64,000 nucleotides of DNA from Plotosus lineatus. Its lineage: Eukaryota; Chordata; Actinopteri; Siluriformes; Plotosidae. The notes below the pieces were generated by a model, which was not told where the DNA came from, ran no database searches, and saw only the letters and a program-made list of their open reading frames with translations. Shown here piece after piece: positions 1 through 11,346 of the stretch. The stretch lies in assembly GCA_024760905.1 (NCBI GenBank), contig CM045735.1, positions 28,795,749-28,859,748 of the forward strand, read 5' to 3'. Positions within the stretch are counted from its first letter, which is position 1. Every line of letters starts with the position of its first letter. The position numbers and the translations under genes are program-made.

Positions 1-615
1 AAACAATTCTTAAGAAAAAAGGACAATGCCACCCATGATAGTTGAAATGATTATTTTTTTATATAATACAATGTCCATAGAACCCAAAATGAATAAATTA
101 TGACTGAAAAAGCCTCTGGCAAACACAATACATAGTAATGTATCTAGTGTATATGAGTCCATTGGAATTAGAGAAATGCTCTGTTTTAATACAATACAGG
201 GGATTTAGCTGTCTACCTACCTACTGTTTACCTTCAGCTAGGGGCCACTGTTTATCTACATCAACCAGGGGCTATTTTTGCTCACTGTTTTGGGGTGATG
301 TGTGCAAATTGAAAGGGTGTACAAAAATGTGTCTTTTATTCCATGCTTATTTATTGAAAATTTAAAATATAAAGGATGCAAAGAGAAAACGAGTGATGTC
401 ACAATTTCAAAATTTATTGTTCGTCGCCCCTACCAGTATGTCATATTTTCATGAGTCATCATTATTGAAGTCATCAATCACACTCAAGAGTTCTCTGATT
501 GACTGTTGAGCATCTCTCATATTTCCAATGAAATTTAAAATTATATCAATTTTGGCTCTTTTTTCTAAATCCCTCGTGGTTTACTCTTGTTTTGTTATAC
601 GTTTTAAACAATGAA
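1..615. other. AT-rich sequence, nothing recognised
   Basis: No exon, repeat family or RNA gene was recognised. Short open frames here lack any familiar motif. This may be an upstream intron of the collagen gene. Confidence 0.4.
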
Positions 616-3600
616 ACTAACCAGTGTCTCTCCCCCTTATGCCGGTCCCAAGCCCGGAGAAATGCAGAGGGTTGTGACAGGAAGGGCATCCGGCGTAAAA
701 CTCATACCGGATCAGTCGAGGCCCGGGTTAACAACGACCGCCATCAGTGCTGTCAACCAACAGGGTGCTGATGGAAATTGGACTACTGTTGGTTGAAGAA
801 GGAGAGGTGGGAGGCGTGTCCGTAGGCAGAGAGAGAAGAGGAAAAGCACGAGTCTAGGACTGAGAGAACGGACTTTGAATGTTGGAACTATACAAGGAAA
901 AGATAGAGAGCTGGCTGACATGATGCAGAGGAGGAAGGTGAACATACTGTGTGTTCAGGAGACCAGGTGGAAAGTTAGCAAGGCTAGATGCTTAGGAGCA
1001 GGGTTTAAGCTGTTTTTTCATGGTGTGGATGAGAAGAGAAATGGAGTAGGAGTCATCTTGAAGGAGGGGTTTGTCAGGAATGTTATAGAAGTGAAAAGAG
1101 TGTCAGACAGAGTGATGAGTCTCAAGTTAGAAATTGAAGGTGTGATGTTCAATGTTGTAAGTGCTTATGCCCCACAGACAGGATGTGAGCGAAAAGAGAA
1201 GGAGAGATTCTGGAGTGACTTAAATGAAGTGATGCAGAGTACCCCCAGAGGTGAAAGAGTGGTCATTGGTGCAGACTTCAATGGACATGTTGGTGCAGGC
1301 AACAGAGGGGACGAGGAAGTGATGGGCAGGTTTGGTATCCAGGACAGGAACACAGAAGGACAGATGTTGATCGATTTTGCAAAAAGGATGGAAATGGCTG
1401 TGGTAAATACTTTCTTCAAGAAGAAACAAGAGCATAGGGTGACTTATAAAAGCGGAGGTAAGAGCACACAGGTAGACTACATCTTGTGTAGGCTATGTAA
1501 TTTGAAGGAAATCAGTCACTGCAAAGTAGTAGCGGGTGAGAGTGTCACATAGGATGGTGGTATGCAGGATGACGCTGATGGTAAGGAAGGTGAAGAAGGC
1601 AAAGGCAGAGCAGAAAACAAAGTGCGGAAAGTTGAAAAAGGAAGAGTGTCGTGTTGTCTTCAAGGAGGAGTTGAAGCAGGCTTTGGGTGGTCAGGAAGTG
1701 CTTCCAGATGACTGGACAACCACAGCAAATGTGATCAGGGAGACAGGTAGGAGAGTACTTGGTGTGTCCTCTGGAAGGAAAGTAGATAAGGAGACTTGGT
1801 GGTGGAATGAGGAAGTGCAGGAGTGTGTATAAAGGAAGAGGTTAGCTAAGAAGAAGTGGGACATTGAGAGGACCGAAGAGAGTAAACAGAAGTACAGGGA
1901 GACACAGCGTAAGGCGAAAGTAGCAATGGCTAAGGCCAAACAGAGGGCGTATGATGACTTGTATGATAGATTGGACAGTAAGGAGGGAGAAAATGATCTA
2001 TACAGGTTGTCACAGCAGAGAGCTAGAGATGAGAAGGACGTGCAGCAAGTTAGATTGATAAAGGACAGAGAGGGAAATGTATTGACTGATGACAGAAGTG
2101 TGCTGGGAAGATGGAAAGACTACTTTGAAGAGCTGATGAATGAGGAAAATGAGAGGGGAAAAAAGAGTAGAAGAGGTGACCATTGAGGAGCAGGAAGTAG
2201 CAAAGATTAGTAAGGGTGAAGTGAGGAGGGCACTGAAGAGGGTGAAAAATGGAAAGGCAGTTGGTCCTGATGATCTACCTGTGGAGGTCTGGAAGTGTCT
2301 AGGAGAGGTAGCAGTAGATTTTCTGACAAGAACATTCAACAAGATCTCAGAGAGTGAGCAGATGCCGGAGGAATGGAGGAGAAGTGTGCTTGTGCCCATT
2401 TTTAAGAACAAGGGAGACGTGCAGAGTTGTGGCAACTACAGAGGGATAAAGTTGATGAGCCATACGATGAAGTTATGCGAAAGAATAGTGGAAGCTAGAC
2501 TAAGGGCAGAGGTCAGCATTTGTGAACAACAGTTTGGTTTCATGCCAAGAAAGAGCACCACAGATGCAGTCTTTGCTTTGAGGATGTTAGAGAAGTACAG
2601 AGAAGATCAGAAAGAGCTGCAGTGTACCTTTGTGGATCTGGTGAAAGCATATGACAGGGTGCCAAGAGAGGAACTGTGGTATTGCATGAGGAAGTCTGGA
2701 GTGGCAGAGAAGTATGTAAGAGTGGTGCAGGACATGTATGAGTGATGTAAGACAGTGGTGAGGTGTGCTGTCGGTGTGGCAGAAGAGTTCAAAATGGAGG
2801 TGGGGCTGCATCAAGGGTCAGCTCCGAGACCCTTCTTTTTTGCTATGGTGATAGACAGGTTGACAGACGAGGTTAGACAAGAATCTCCATGGACTATGAT
2901 ATTTGCAGACGACATTGTGATCTGCAGTGAGAGCAGAGAACGAGTGCAGGAAAATCTAGAGAGGTGGAGATATGCCCTGGAAAGAAGAGGAATGAAGGAA
3001 TTATGTCTCAGTAAGACATAACACATATGTGTGAACGAGAAGGACCCAAGAGGAAAGGTGAGGTTACAGGGAGCAGAGATAAAGAAGGTGGATGATTTCG
3101 AGTACTTTGGCTCAACAATCCAGAGCAATGGAGAGTGCGGGAAAGAGGTGATGAAGTGTGTGCAGGCAGGTTGGAGTGGTTGGAGAAAACTGTCAGGTGT
3201 GATGTGTGATAGGATGGTATCAGTAAGAATGAAAGGAAAAGTGTACAAGACGGTGATGAGGCCAGCGATGTTGTATGGTTTAGAAACAGTGGAACTGAGG
3301 AAAAGACAGGAGGCAGAGCTGGAGGTAGCAGGGATGCAAATGTTGAGATTCTCTTTGGGAGTAATGAGGATTGATAGGATCAGGAACAATTATATCAGAG
3401 GGACAGCACATGTAAGAGGTTTTGGAGACAAAGTCAGAGAGGCTAGATTGAGATGGTTTGGACATGTGCAGCGGAGGGATAGTGACTTTATTGTTGTAGG
3501 ATGCTGAGGTTGGAACTACCAGGCAGAAGGCCTAGAGGAAGTCCAAAGGGGAGATTTATGGATATGGTGAAGGAAAACATGAAGGTAGTTGGTGTAAGAC

Positions 3601-3683
3601 AAGAAGATTCAGTGGATAAGGTAAGATGGAAGCAGATGATTCGCTGTGGCGACCCCTGAAGGGCCGAAAGGAAAAGGAGAAGA
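616..3683 (+). mobile_element. RTE-type LINE, near full length, decayed (copy A)
   Basis: This is a non-LTR retrotransposon of the type often annotated in fish as craniofacial-development-protein-2-like, which I assign to the RTE superfamily. In order it shows a GC-rich 5' part with GCCGGTCCCAAGCCCGG, an apurinic-type endonuclease (MNVGTIQGKDRELADMMQRR, LCVQETRW, VVIGADFNGHVG, STQVDYILCR), a reverse transcriptase (AVGPDDLPVEVWK, NYRGIKLMSHTMK, QFGFMPRKSTTDA, MIFADDIVI) and the C-terminal region (GSTIQSNGECG, WFGHVQRRDS). It ends with the family tail GGCGACCCCTGAAGGG and a short A/G-rich tail. The reading frame is broken into at least six pieces by stops and frameshifts, so this copy is inactive. 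It shares about the same 5' and 3' ends as copy B at 53.3-57.4 kb. Confidence 0.85.
875..3507 (+). pseudogene. Endonuclease-reverse transcriptase of RTE copy A, broken
   Basis: The polyprotein is split over frames at 875-1552 (endonuclease), about 1550-1832, 1926-2186, 2140-2745 (RT fingers and palm), 2755-3021 (palm with FADDIV) and 3031-3507 (thumb and C-terminus). Catalytic FADD is still readable. Stops occur near 1550, 1830 and 2743, and frameshifts near 2150 and 3500. It is a dead copy and not a host gene. Confidence 0.83.
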
Positions 3684-4246
3684 TTCATTTGATGCATGAA
3701 TGACAAATACACTTACTGAAATTGTTCAAACTCCCTTTTCACTGCCTTAATCACTGACTGGCTTCTTCTGCCACATGGATCATGGTTGGTCCAAGTTCCC
3801 CTGGCTCCTGGCCATAAAGTATCCCCGAGTAGATTTGAACAAGTCCCGGAAGTGACGATGTAAAGGGTAATGGTCTTGGCTCATGCTAGTTTACCCAGTT
3901 TTGGCACAATTATGTAGTTATTATTACGGCAACTTAACAATTGACCTCCACAGTAATCGACCATTCGTCTTAGCTTCAGTCAACATAAAAAGCTCTTTTA
4001 GTTTATTTTATAATGTTTTTAAATGTATAATTAAATAAACATAGGTCCTCATCAGGCCATGTTTGCAAAAGTTCAAAACATTCATCCTTGTGGGGGCATG
4101 GATACAACCTGGAACACCAGGATTCCACACCATGAAAACACAGCACTTTTCACTCTCTGCTCTCAAGTCCTCATATAATTTACTGCCATCTTTCCACAAT
4201 GTTTTGAAATATTATAGATTTCAGGAAATGCCCACCCCCTCTCTCT

Positions 4247-4313
<67 letters not shown>
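4247..4313 (+). repeat. (TG)n microsatellite
   Basis: A nearly pure TG dinucleotide run of about 65 bp, preceded by (CT)n. It creates spurious open frames encoding Cys-Val repeats. Confidence 0.97.
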
Positions 4314-4317
<4 letters not shown>

Positions 4318-4481
4318 TTACACAAGTTGCTACATCTGGGAAAATGCTTCACTTTAGAAGCTTTAGTTACTTTAGTTACCCACACCCTTGCTCATATAGG
4401 GAAGTTGTGTGGTTTAAGAGCTGCCAGATCTTGAAAATGTTTCTATGTGTGTATTTCTTTGGTGTGATTTCTTCTGATTTC

Positions 4482-4484
<3 letters not shown>

Positions 4485-4569
<85 letters not shown>
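4485..4569 (+). repeat. (CA)n microsatellite
   Basis: A pure CA run of about 85 bp, in the opposite phase to the (TG)n tract 170 bp upstream. The two could pair as an inverted repeat. Confidence 0.97.
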
Positions 4570-4571
<2 letters not shown>

Positions 4572-5057
4572 TCCAGCTGCGAGCCCATTATCTGTCTCCA
4601 TACAGGCTGTTTTATGACACTGTATACAAAGGGATAAGCACCATTTGGACATGATCTTTACTGAAACTGACTCCTTCAGCTTTTGATGTACATCATGTTT
4701 TCCCAGAGGAATGTAAACCCTTCTCCATGTGCCCTCACACACAGAAACCTTGTGTGGTACATTATTCATACATTGACATGATTGTAATGCAGTATTGTAT
4801 TGTAAAGTAATGCAGTGGTTTCAGCAGTAGCAACATTCTAATAGGAGGAAAATATACTGAGACAGACTATGGATCAAAGATGAAGAGAATGAAAAAACTC
4901 AGTACTGTATTTGGTAGCAAAGCAGTGATTATAAGCGTCAGGTACATTGAATAAGAGCAGCTCAGCTATGCATACACACTCATATTTGCATTTAAGTAAC
5001 CTTTTTTTAACCATTTAACTTTTTCCAAAGTGACTTGTCTTTTGTTATAATCCTGTT

Positions 5058-5182
5058 GACACAACGAAGCAGTTGAGAGTTAAGGGCCTAGCCAAATAGT
5101 AGCACAGGGTGGCACTGAGGCTTGAACCCCCATCATTTTGTAACCTATAGCCTAACCACTTGGGCCACCAGTGCCCTAGTTT
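5058..5182 (-). mobile_element. tRNA-derived SINE head, fragment
   Basis: Read on the minus strand, it has a tRNA-like start with GGTGGCCCAAGTGGTTAGG (A-box-like) and GGGGGTTCAAGCCTC (B-box-like). The rest of the SINE is missing or too diverged to follow. Confidence 0.6.
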
Positions 5183-6113
5183 TAGACTGTCTATGATGCA
5201 AGGTTTTGCTCTCATATGTGGCAACAGTCTGAACAGAAAGCAGTGATGTGCAGTGTGTATCCATCTGAAAAAGAACATTTGGAAGGCTGAGAAGCGGCAA
5301 GTTCAGGTCAGGTGCCTGTGGATTAACATCTCTGGCTTGGTAATTCACAAAGGAGAACACAATGGTTATTCTCAGGCCCCAGGATTGTTTTATGTACGTT
5401 TTTGGACAACCAGGCTACACATTTAAGCTTTACAGAAGATACCTTTTGTGGCGCATTGGCAATCACAGTGATGTGACGGTGACCTTTAGAGATCAGTGTA
5501 CCTTTACCAGAGTTTATCACTGTGAAAACCTGAGAAAGATGACTGGAAAAGTGTATTTCTCACAATGTCTTGCCAGTCAGTCACATTATCTGCACACTTT
5601 GGTATGATATCACATGGAGGGCTGCTATCACACTGGGACATCCCACCTGCGGATCTTTACATGCTGCTTCTAGTCAACACTGTTTTGTCTTTTGTTTGCT
5701 TTTATTTGTGCATTTTCTACTTGATTCTATATATATATATATGCCCCTCTGTACAATTTCATATTTCATATTTCAAATTTATTCATTACTGAAACAGGAA
5801 TTCGCCCATATGAAAACACTAAAATGAGACAGAATGTACTTAAGTTACATGTCAAAAATCTGGTGCAAAAATCTGTGACATAGTTTTATTGGACTATTTT
5901 AAATGTGTTTAATTTGTGTTTTTTTTTAAATAAGTGTGTATAAGAGTTTCTCAAAAAGTTGTCATGTTTTTGAAATGAAAATAATTGCCCACAAGATATT
6001 TCCTTTAGACATCAATCTTATCTAGAGTGCCCCTTTTGCTAATTTTGTTGCACACTTATGTTATTGTGTACTTTATGCTTTATAATAGGCACATATGTAA
6101 ATGTGTGTTTCAG

Positions 6114-7774
6114 ATGTGGATGTATTGCAGCAGTTGGCTCTTCGCCCTGACCAGGGTTCTCGCTCTGTCCCGTTTGGTGTCATCCCACTCCGCACCAGCA
6201 TCATCCTCACAGCACGGGCACGTGTCACTGCTGCCACCCGTTCCATATTCCATCAGGCTTTCACCTGGAACTCTACAATCTTGCTAAGCATTCGCTCACA
6301 TCGTGCCAACTCTGCCTTCCTTTTCTCTGTTTTTTCTGGCTCACGCCTTCAGTTAGGCTTGAAGGTGTCACCGGATGTCTTGACATTCTATGCTGGGCCT
6401 GGGAACTCAGTTTGCTTTCCATATCATCTTCATGATGGCCATTGGCACCATCTGGCCCTTGTGCTTGCAAGCCAGACAGCCACCCTAATGCACACTTGTG
6501 AAAACAGCACCAGTGGAACAACCAAAGAGTTTCCACTACCCCCTCCACTTTCCCTAGACCCTCGCAGCACCTTCCGACTTGGAGGAAGCAGTGCTCTCCT
6601 TCCTGGTATTGAACCCTTTGAGGGTGCAGTGTGTCAATTCGATGTGGTACCCACAGGACAGGCTAACTACTGTAATGCCATTCGCAAGCAATGCAGAGAA
6701 AATGACAACTACCAGCCAGCACCACCCTCTCCACTGTTGCCTTTACCCTCTACAGTGGTGCAGTCATTCACATCTAATCATACCAGTGAAGCCATGGCAA
6801 CTTTAATTCCCTCAACTCATATAGGACTCGAACTGCCACCCTTTCACGGAAACATGAACAGTGTGACACCTGCACCAACTGTTAGGGCACAAAAATTGCT
6901 GACCCCAAAAAGCCTCAAACCCACGCCCTTCAGGCCCATGCTGGAAAACTCTATCACTACCACCAAACCAAGAGGATTCAGAGGCACTATAGTAAAGGCA
7001 CAGGCTAAAACGATTCCTGCAAAGCCTACTGCCTCAATTCCCATTACTATATCAAAATTAAACAGCTCAAAACACACAAATATATCTAAAGCATTCAGCT
7101 CAAAATCCAACAGTACTTCAAAACCGAACAACGCAAAACCTACTGGTGTGTTAAAACCTTCTAACTCAAAACCTAATAGTGCATCAAAACCTGTGAGCAT
7201 AAAACCCACAACCATACTAAAATCCACTAATTCAAAACATATAGCTTCCAAACCCACACTAGTGAAGCCCTCTACACCCTCAATCACAAAATCTATTGCC
7301 ATCAAACCCCCAATTTCAAAAGGGTCTCTTTTAAATTTCACTCTGTCTAAATCTCCATTAGAAGCAGCTCGGAAAAAAGTCCAAGCAGACCCCTCACACT
7401 TTTTGGTGACCCCTACTGCTAGTTCCACTAAGCACCAATTAGACTTACCAATGTCTTTATCTAACAAGGTTTCAAAAACCCATAAGAAACTAAACCCTTT
7501 GCCAAACAAAAATGTCCCAAATAGCACCCAGCAGACATCCAGACATAGGTCCCACATGCCCAGGACTACAACTCTTATCCCTGTCAGTTCCAACAAGCCT
7601 TCAAACACTCTAGTAAAACCTACCAACAGTGGAATAGTACATACTACCACTACACTGGCTGCAGAGACAGGGACAATTCTGCCTGCTGATGGATTTCAGG
7701 GCTGGGATCTGGATTTAGGACTATTTGCTTCTCAGAGTGGACCTCAAGGGCAAAAGGGAGATCGTGGGCCTGTG
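6114..7774 (+). CDS. col27a1: col27a1 large exon: TSPN domain, variable region and start of the triple helix
   Basis: The exon opens after a TTTCAG acceptor with a split codon (first base from the upstream exon) and reads VDVLQQLAL, then closes on a complete codon before GTAAGA. The first ~190 residues form a thrombospondin N-terminal/laminin-G-like domain, shown by HDGHWHHLAL, FRLGGSS, FEGAVCQFDV and the closing NYCNAIRKQC; cysteines lie in VCFPY, HTCEN, VCQF and CNAIRKQC. About 345 residues of low-complexity sequence rich in Lys, Ser, Thr, Pro and Asn follow, with loose S-K-P-[NST] repeats around 7040-7330. The sequence GWDLDLGLFASQS leads into GPQGQKGDRGPV at 7739-7774, the first four Gly-X-Y triplets. 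In the family this part is the N-propeptide, which acts outside the cell in fibril assembly. An ATG at 6101 lies in the intron and is not the start codon. Confidence 0.93.
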
Positions 7775-8029
7775 GTAAGACCCCAGATTAGTTTGAGTAA
7801 AATACTGTTTGATTATTATTGCAGAAACCTGTTTATTTTGTCATGTAAATGGTGAAATTTCTTTTAAATCAGTATTGCATTATGAAAGGAAAATTTGTGT
7901 TCAATGCAGATGGATTACCAGGACTGCCCACCATGTTTTTAAAACTTTCATATCAAAATAATATGCAACTCATCGTCACCACAATGTGTGTCTTAATACA
8001 GCAAACTGATTTTTTACATTATGCCCATA
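7775..8029 (+). other. Start of intron after the large collagen exon
   Basis: AT-rich intron beginning with the donor GTAAGA. Nothing recognisable is present before the miniature element at 8030. Confidence 0.5.
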
Positions 8030-8370
8030 CACTTGACCCTCGATTTTACGGACCATGGTTTAATGGATATATCGAAAGCTGTGGACAAAGTCTGGAGTAG
8101 CCGAATCTGTCTAGGAGTGCTCAGTGGTCGGCAAGGGCAGATGCTAGCCGATGTTTCAATAGTTGGCTGTTAGAGGGCATACGTGTAAGTGTGTATACAG
8201 TAATGTCACATTGGATGATTTGGTTGTATATACATACTTACATTTTTTCCTGTTTTTCTCTAATTATATTGTTATCACCCACTTCTGAACCATTGTTGGA
8301 AGCTACGGACATTTGGAAAAACTGGACTGGTGTTCCCCTTTTCTCCATTAGACTGAGGGTCGAGCGTATA
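8030..8370. mobile_element. TA-flanked miniature inverted-repeat element, about 340 bp
   Basis: Left end TACACTTGACCCTCGATTTT and right end GAGGGTCGAGCGTA are imperfect inverted copies (GACCCTCGA against TCGACCCTC). TA dinucleotides lie at both borders, in keeping with a Tc1/mariner-mobilised non-autonomous element. There is no coding capacity. Confidence 0.55.
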
Positions 8371-8618
8371 TAAATAGAAAGCTACTTTTAAATGGCCGAA
8401 TTTAGCTTTGATAACAGTATATAATCTCCAAAGCATTGTTGCTCCAGTTGGTCGGGTCGAGGCTTAGTAACACTAATGTGGCAATAAAGTGAAACAGCTG
8501 ATGAGCTGAATGTACTGAATGAGCAGGTTATCACATCAAAGGACTTTTTCTTCTTTGATAGTACGGATATAAAATTGGGATTCAAATAATGAAAGATTGG
8601 TTGAGGGAGTATGAGGAA

Positions 8619-8820
8619 TGTGGCGACCCATGAAAGAGGGAAAAAGCCGAAAGGAAACGAAGAAGATTGCCATCCCAGAGTTCTGGCCTTAACCCCATTG
8701 AACATTTTCAGGATGTGCTGGAGAAGACTTTATGGAGGGATTTAGTTTGGATGGAAATGAATGTTATGTTGTTTAAGTTTGTTGAAATAATGGCATGACG
8801 ATTAAATACTGTAAGGCTTA
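8619..8820 (+). mobile_element. RTE 3' tail remnant next to a Tc1-like transposase remnant
   Basis: GTGGCGACCCATGAAAGAGGG followed by AAAGCCGAAAGGAAACGAAGAAGA is the 3' end of the RTE family seen at 3.6 kb and 57.4 kb. The following bases include a stretch readable as LNPIEHFQDVLEKTLWRD, which resembles the catalytic-Glu region of Tc1-type transposases. Both parts are heavily decayed. Confidence 0.5.
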
Positions 8821-9117
8821 AGGCAGAACAACAACATATTTGTGACACTGCATGGGAAAATCATGGATAAGGGCCAAAAATTAAAAAATGAGATTAATAT
8901 TCTATTTGAAAGAAAATACCCTTCTGAATAGGACACAAAATAAAATAAAAAAAAATAACGTTTATCATTTTTTGCGATACATGCGTTTGAATCTCCACAT
9001 GAGCAGTCACCTAGTTTTGAGAAAATTGGAGTCAAAATTTTATAAAAATTGAAACAGCAGTCACATATGTATGTGGGACTTTTTTGTATGTGTATGTCTT
9101 AGGTTTAATTAATTTAT

Positions 9118-9362
9118 TCTGTTCGGGTTGCAATGAGGCTGGAGCCTATCTTAGCCAAATTTGGGTGATGACAGGGTACAACTTGAGCAACTCACTACTC
9201 CAACCAATAAACATACAACTATTCACAGTCATACTCACACCTGGGGGCAATTTGAAACAAACATTTCTCCTAACGTGCATGTCTTTGGACTGGGGGGGGG
9301 GGGGGGGGGGGGTCTGTGAGGCTGACCTGCTAACCACAACGCTCCTGCTCCACTCCAGCAGA
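9118..9362 (-). mobile_element. tRNA-derived SINE (antisense)
   Basis: On the minus strand the body contains the common fish SINE signature of a phrase like CCAAAGACATGCACGTTAGG, a run of C (poly-G on the plus strand at 9292-9312), and the TGTCATCACCC/GCTCCAGCCTCATTGC tail portion. It belongs to the same family as the copies at 12.2 kb, 13.5 kb and 61.3 kb. Confidence 0.7.
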
Positions 9363-9773
9363 AATCTGTTAATTCAAAATGTCAAGACTCATTTTGTTGT
9401 GATGGGTCAGATATGATTACTTTTGTAAAGAACAGTAAATGATATTCTGGCTTTGGAGCAGAAGTTACCATTTATTGTCCCAGCGTACAGATGTTGCCCT
9501 TAAATAGTCTAGTCGGCTCTGTCTTGTCTTAAATTGAATGCAAGTAAACAATCGGTATTTTAAGCACGCACAATAAAAGTTAATGTCCTGAATATAATGG
9601 CATTGTCTATGTACAGATATTTACTGGTACATATGTTTGGTATCCACTCACCATCACTGAACACCTGCTTACACATATAAGCAGTTACATAATCAGCCAA
9701 GCACATCGCAGCAGCACAGTTGATAACAGTAGATCATCTTGATTCAAGACATCAAGCATCAGAATGAAGTTAA
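9363..9773 (+). other. Intronic sequence, nothing recognised
   Basis: No exon or clear repeat was seen between the SINE and the Harbinger-type element. Confidence 0.4.
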
Positions 9774-10164
9774 TACCCCCATTTCACTGGAGCGCAGAAT
9801 GCAATGATCGTGGCGGAAAGGCACGGAACGCACTCTACAGAGGGGCGTCGGCATTTTTACACGGAAAATGGGTCAAAAACCTACGGAAAATTGTACCTTT
9901 GGAACACCTTCGGAACGTTCACGGAATGTGTGGAAAAGAAACGGAAAGACCGCGGTACAATGTCAGACACATGCGTAAAAGCGCTCAGATTACCTTCAGA
10001 GCCAGTGCAGATTGCAAAGGAAGACCTTCAGATAATTCACAGAAAGCAAGCAACACTCGAAGAACTACTCCATTTTATAAGGAAGAGCTACGAAATGATT
10101 GCGGAACAGGCGGAATGAAGGTGGAACGTTCACTTTTAACACGGAATGACTAAGGAATGACTAA

Positions 10165-10501
10165 AGCCAGCCTGACACTAGTACGCATTTTAAATCTTCA
10201 ATGGCAGTTATTCATGCATAATCGCGCAATGATTTTGTGTTTATTTCACATGTCAGTCAAACTGTTTGTACCAGAGAGGAATAAGCTTTGCTCATAGCTT
10301 GCTCATTCGTACCATTGAGGATGTTCCGCGACGTTCCACTCGATTCCTCACCATTGCGGTATTTTTGCGAATTGTTTGTGCTGGGGTGCTCCAAGTTCCT
10401 CAACGTCACTCAATGACCAGACAAGTTTGCTCCACATCACGCTAAAAAGGTGACCGCGCTTCTGTTTTATGACACTCCTTGTCACGCCTCACAAGTGTAT
10501 A

Positions 10502-10555
<54 letters not shown>

Positions 10556-11346
10556 GGTAGTTGGATTTATCCACCATTCTTTCTTGTAGTCGTCAAGATG
10601 ATGAACTCTAGAGATGCCGAGAAAATGGCATTAAATCAACAAAGTGTCTTTCTTGCAGGTGCTGCTGCATTACTACTAATCAAAGACTATGACATTGACA
10701 TATGTAAGCAGCTAGAATCCACACCTGATACTACCAGCAAATCAACTAGATCAAAGAAGAGAAAAGCAAGAACACTGTGGGTGAGGAAATGGTTGACCAG
10801 GAGGCAGCAGTTTGGCCATTATGACTGATTGGTTAACCATTTGTGCGTGGTGTTGAGGAATACAGTGGTTTGAGTGCTTAAAGGTGAGCAGCTTAGAGTA
10901 GACTATGATTACCTTTGAGGAAACAGTGAGAAACACGGTTCTGGCCACAACTCACTCCCTGGTCCGCCAACAGTTAATGTTGGACAATACGTAGTGTATA
11001 AGAGGAAACATTGAGCAGTCAATGAACACCATAGAGGACACAAGAGCACCATTGAGGATAGAGGTGTAACGTTGTGCGGCATTATTACCCATGACGTGGT
11101 GGGCATTTACATGTGCTCTCACTGTTTCCTCACAGTTTCCTTATAGTTTGCGGAAAGGTACTCAAAAGAGTGCGTGACAAAATTAATGAACATGTTTCAT
11201 TTTTTGGGTCGGAAATGCCCCTCAAAGGCACTCCTCTTGCTGATAGTTTCCACATTGTTCCCGTGATGGCACTCACAATTCCTGCGAAGGTACTCACTTT
11301 AGCGTACCGTGGAGTACCATGAATGTGTACTAGTGTCAGGCTGGCA
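10165..11346. mobile_element. PIF/Harbinger-type element (inner), internally deleted
   Basis: The termini AGCCAGCCTGACACTAGTACG and the inverse CTAGTGTCAGGCTGGCA lie between TAA duplications (10162-10164 and 11347-11349). The interior carries a (TA)n tract (10503-10552) and a remnant of a Harbinger-type coding region. Its arms also contain GTTCC/GGAAC motifs like those of the host element, which suggests relatedness. About 1.18 kb is present, far short of an autonomous element. Confidence 0.75.
10600..10827 (+). pseudogene. Remnant of a Harbinger-type transposase N-terminus
   Basis: An open stretch starting MMNSRDAEKMALNQQ and ending RTLWVRKWLTRRQQFGHYD resembles the N-terminal RxxWVRxWLxRRxxxGxYxxL motif of PIF/Harbinger (HARBI1-like) nucleases. 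It stops directly after this motif, and the DDE nuclease domain that should follow is absent. It sits inside the inner element, which supports the assignment of that element. Confidence 0.6.

Larger units (their letters stand above)
3684..6113 (+). other. Sequence upstream of the TSPN exon
   Basis: This is probably intron. Apart from two dinucleotide tracts and a SINE fragment, each listed separately, I see no exon, and I found no signal-peptide exon here. A (TA)n stretch of 18 bases lies near 5728. Confidence 0.4.

Noticed and set aside
138..365. 75-residue open frame near the left edge as an upstream collagen exon
   Set aside because: No signal peptide, no splice donor in the required phase and no similarity to the collagen XXVII N-terminus.
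4251..4769. Open frames made of Cys-Val or His-Thr repeats
   Set aside because: They are translations of (TG)n and (CA)n microsatellites, as at many other places in the window.
5362..5607. 81-residue open frame upstream of the TSPN exon
   Set aside because: No recognisable domain and no splice sites leading in frame into 6114. It starts in plain intron sequence.
6101..6113. ATG at 6101 as a start codon for the collagen
   Set aside because: It lies inside the polypyrimidine/acceptor region (ATGTGTGTTTCAG). The exon begins after the AG with a split codon, as expected for the third exon of this gene family.
6844..7650. 268-residue open frame on the minus strand opposite the collagen large exon
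   Set aside because: It is the shadow of the Lys/Ser/Pro-rich variable region. The sense frame is fixed by the TSPN domain, splice sites and helix start, and the antisense frame has no motifs.
9764..10153. Overlapping 129- and 104-residue frames in the Harbinger-type element arm
   Set aside because: Both come from the GGAACG-rich arm and begin at the element terminus. Neither shows a transposase or Myb-like motif.
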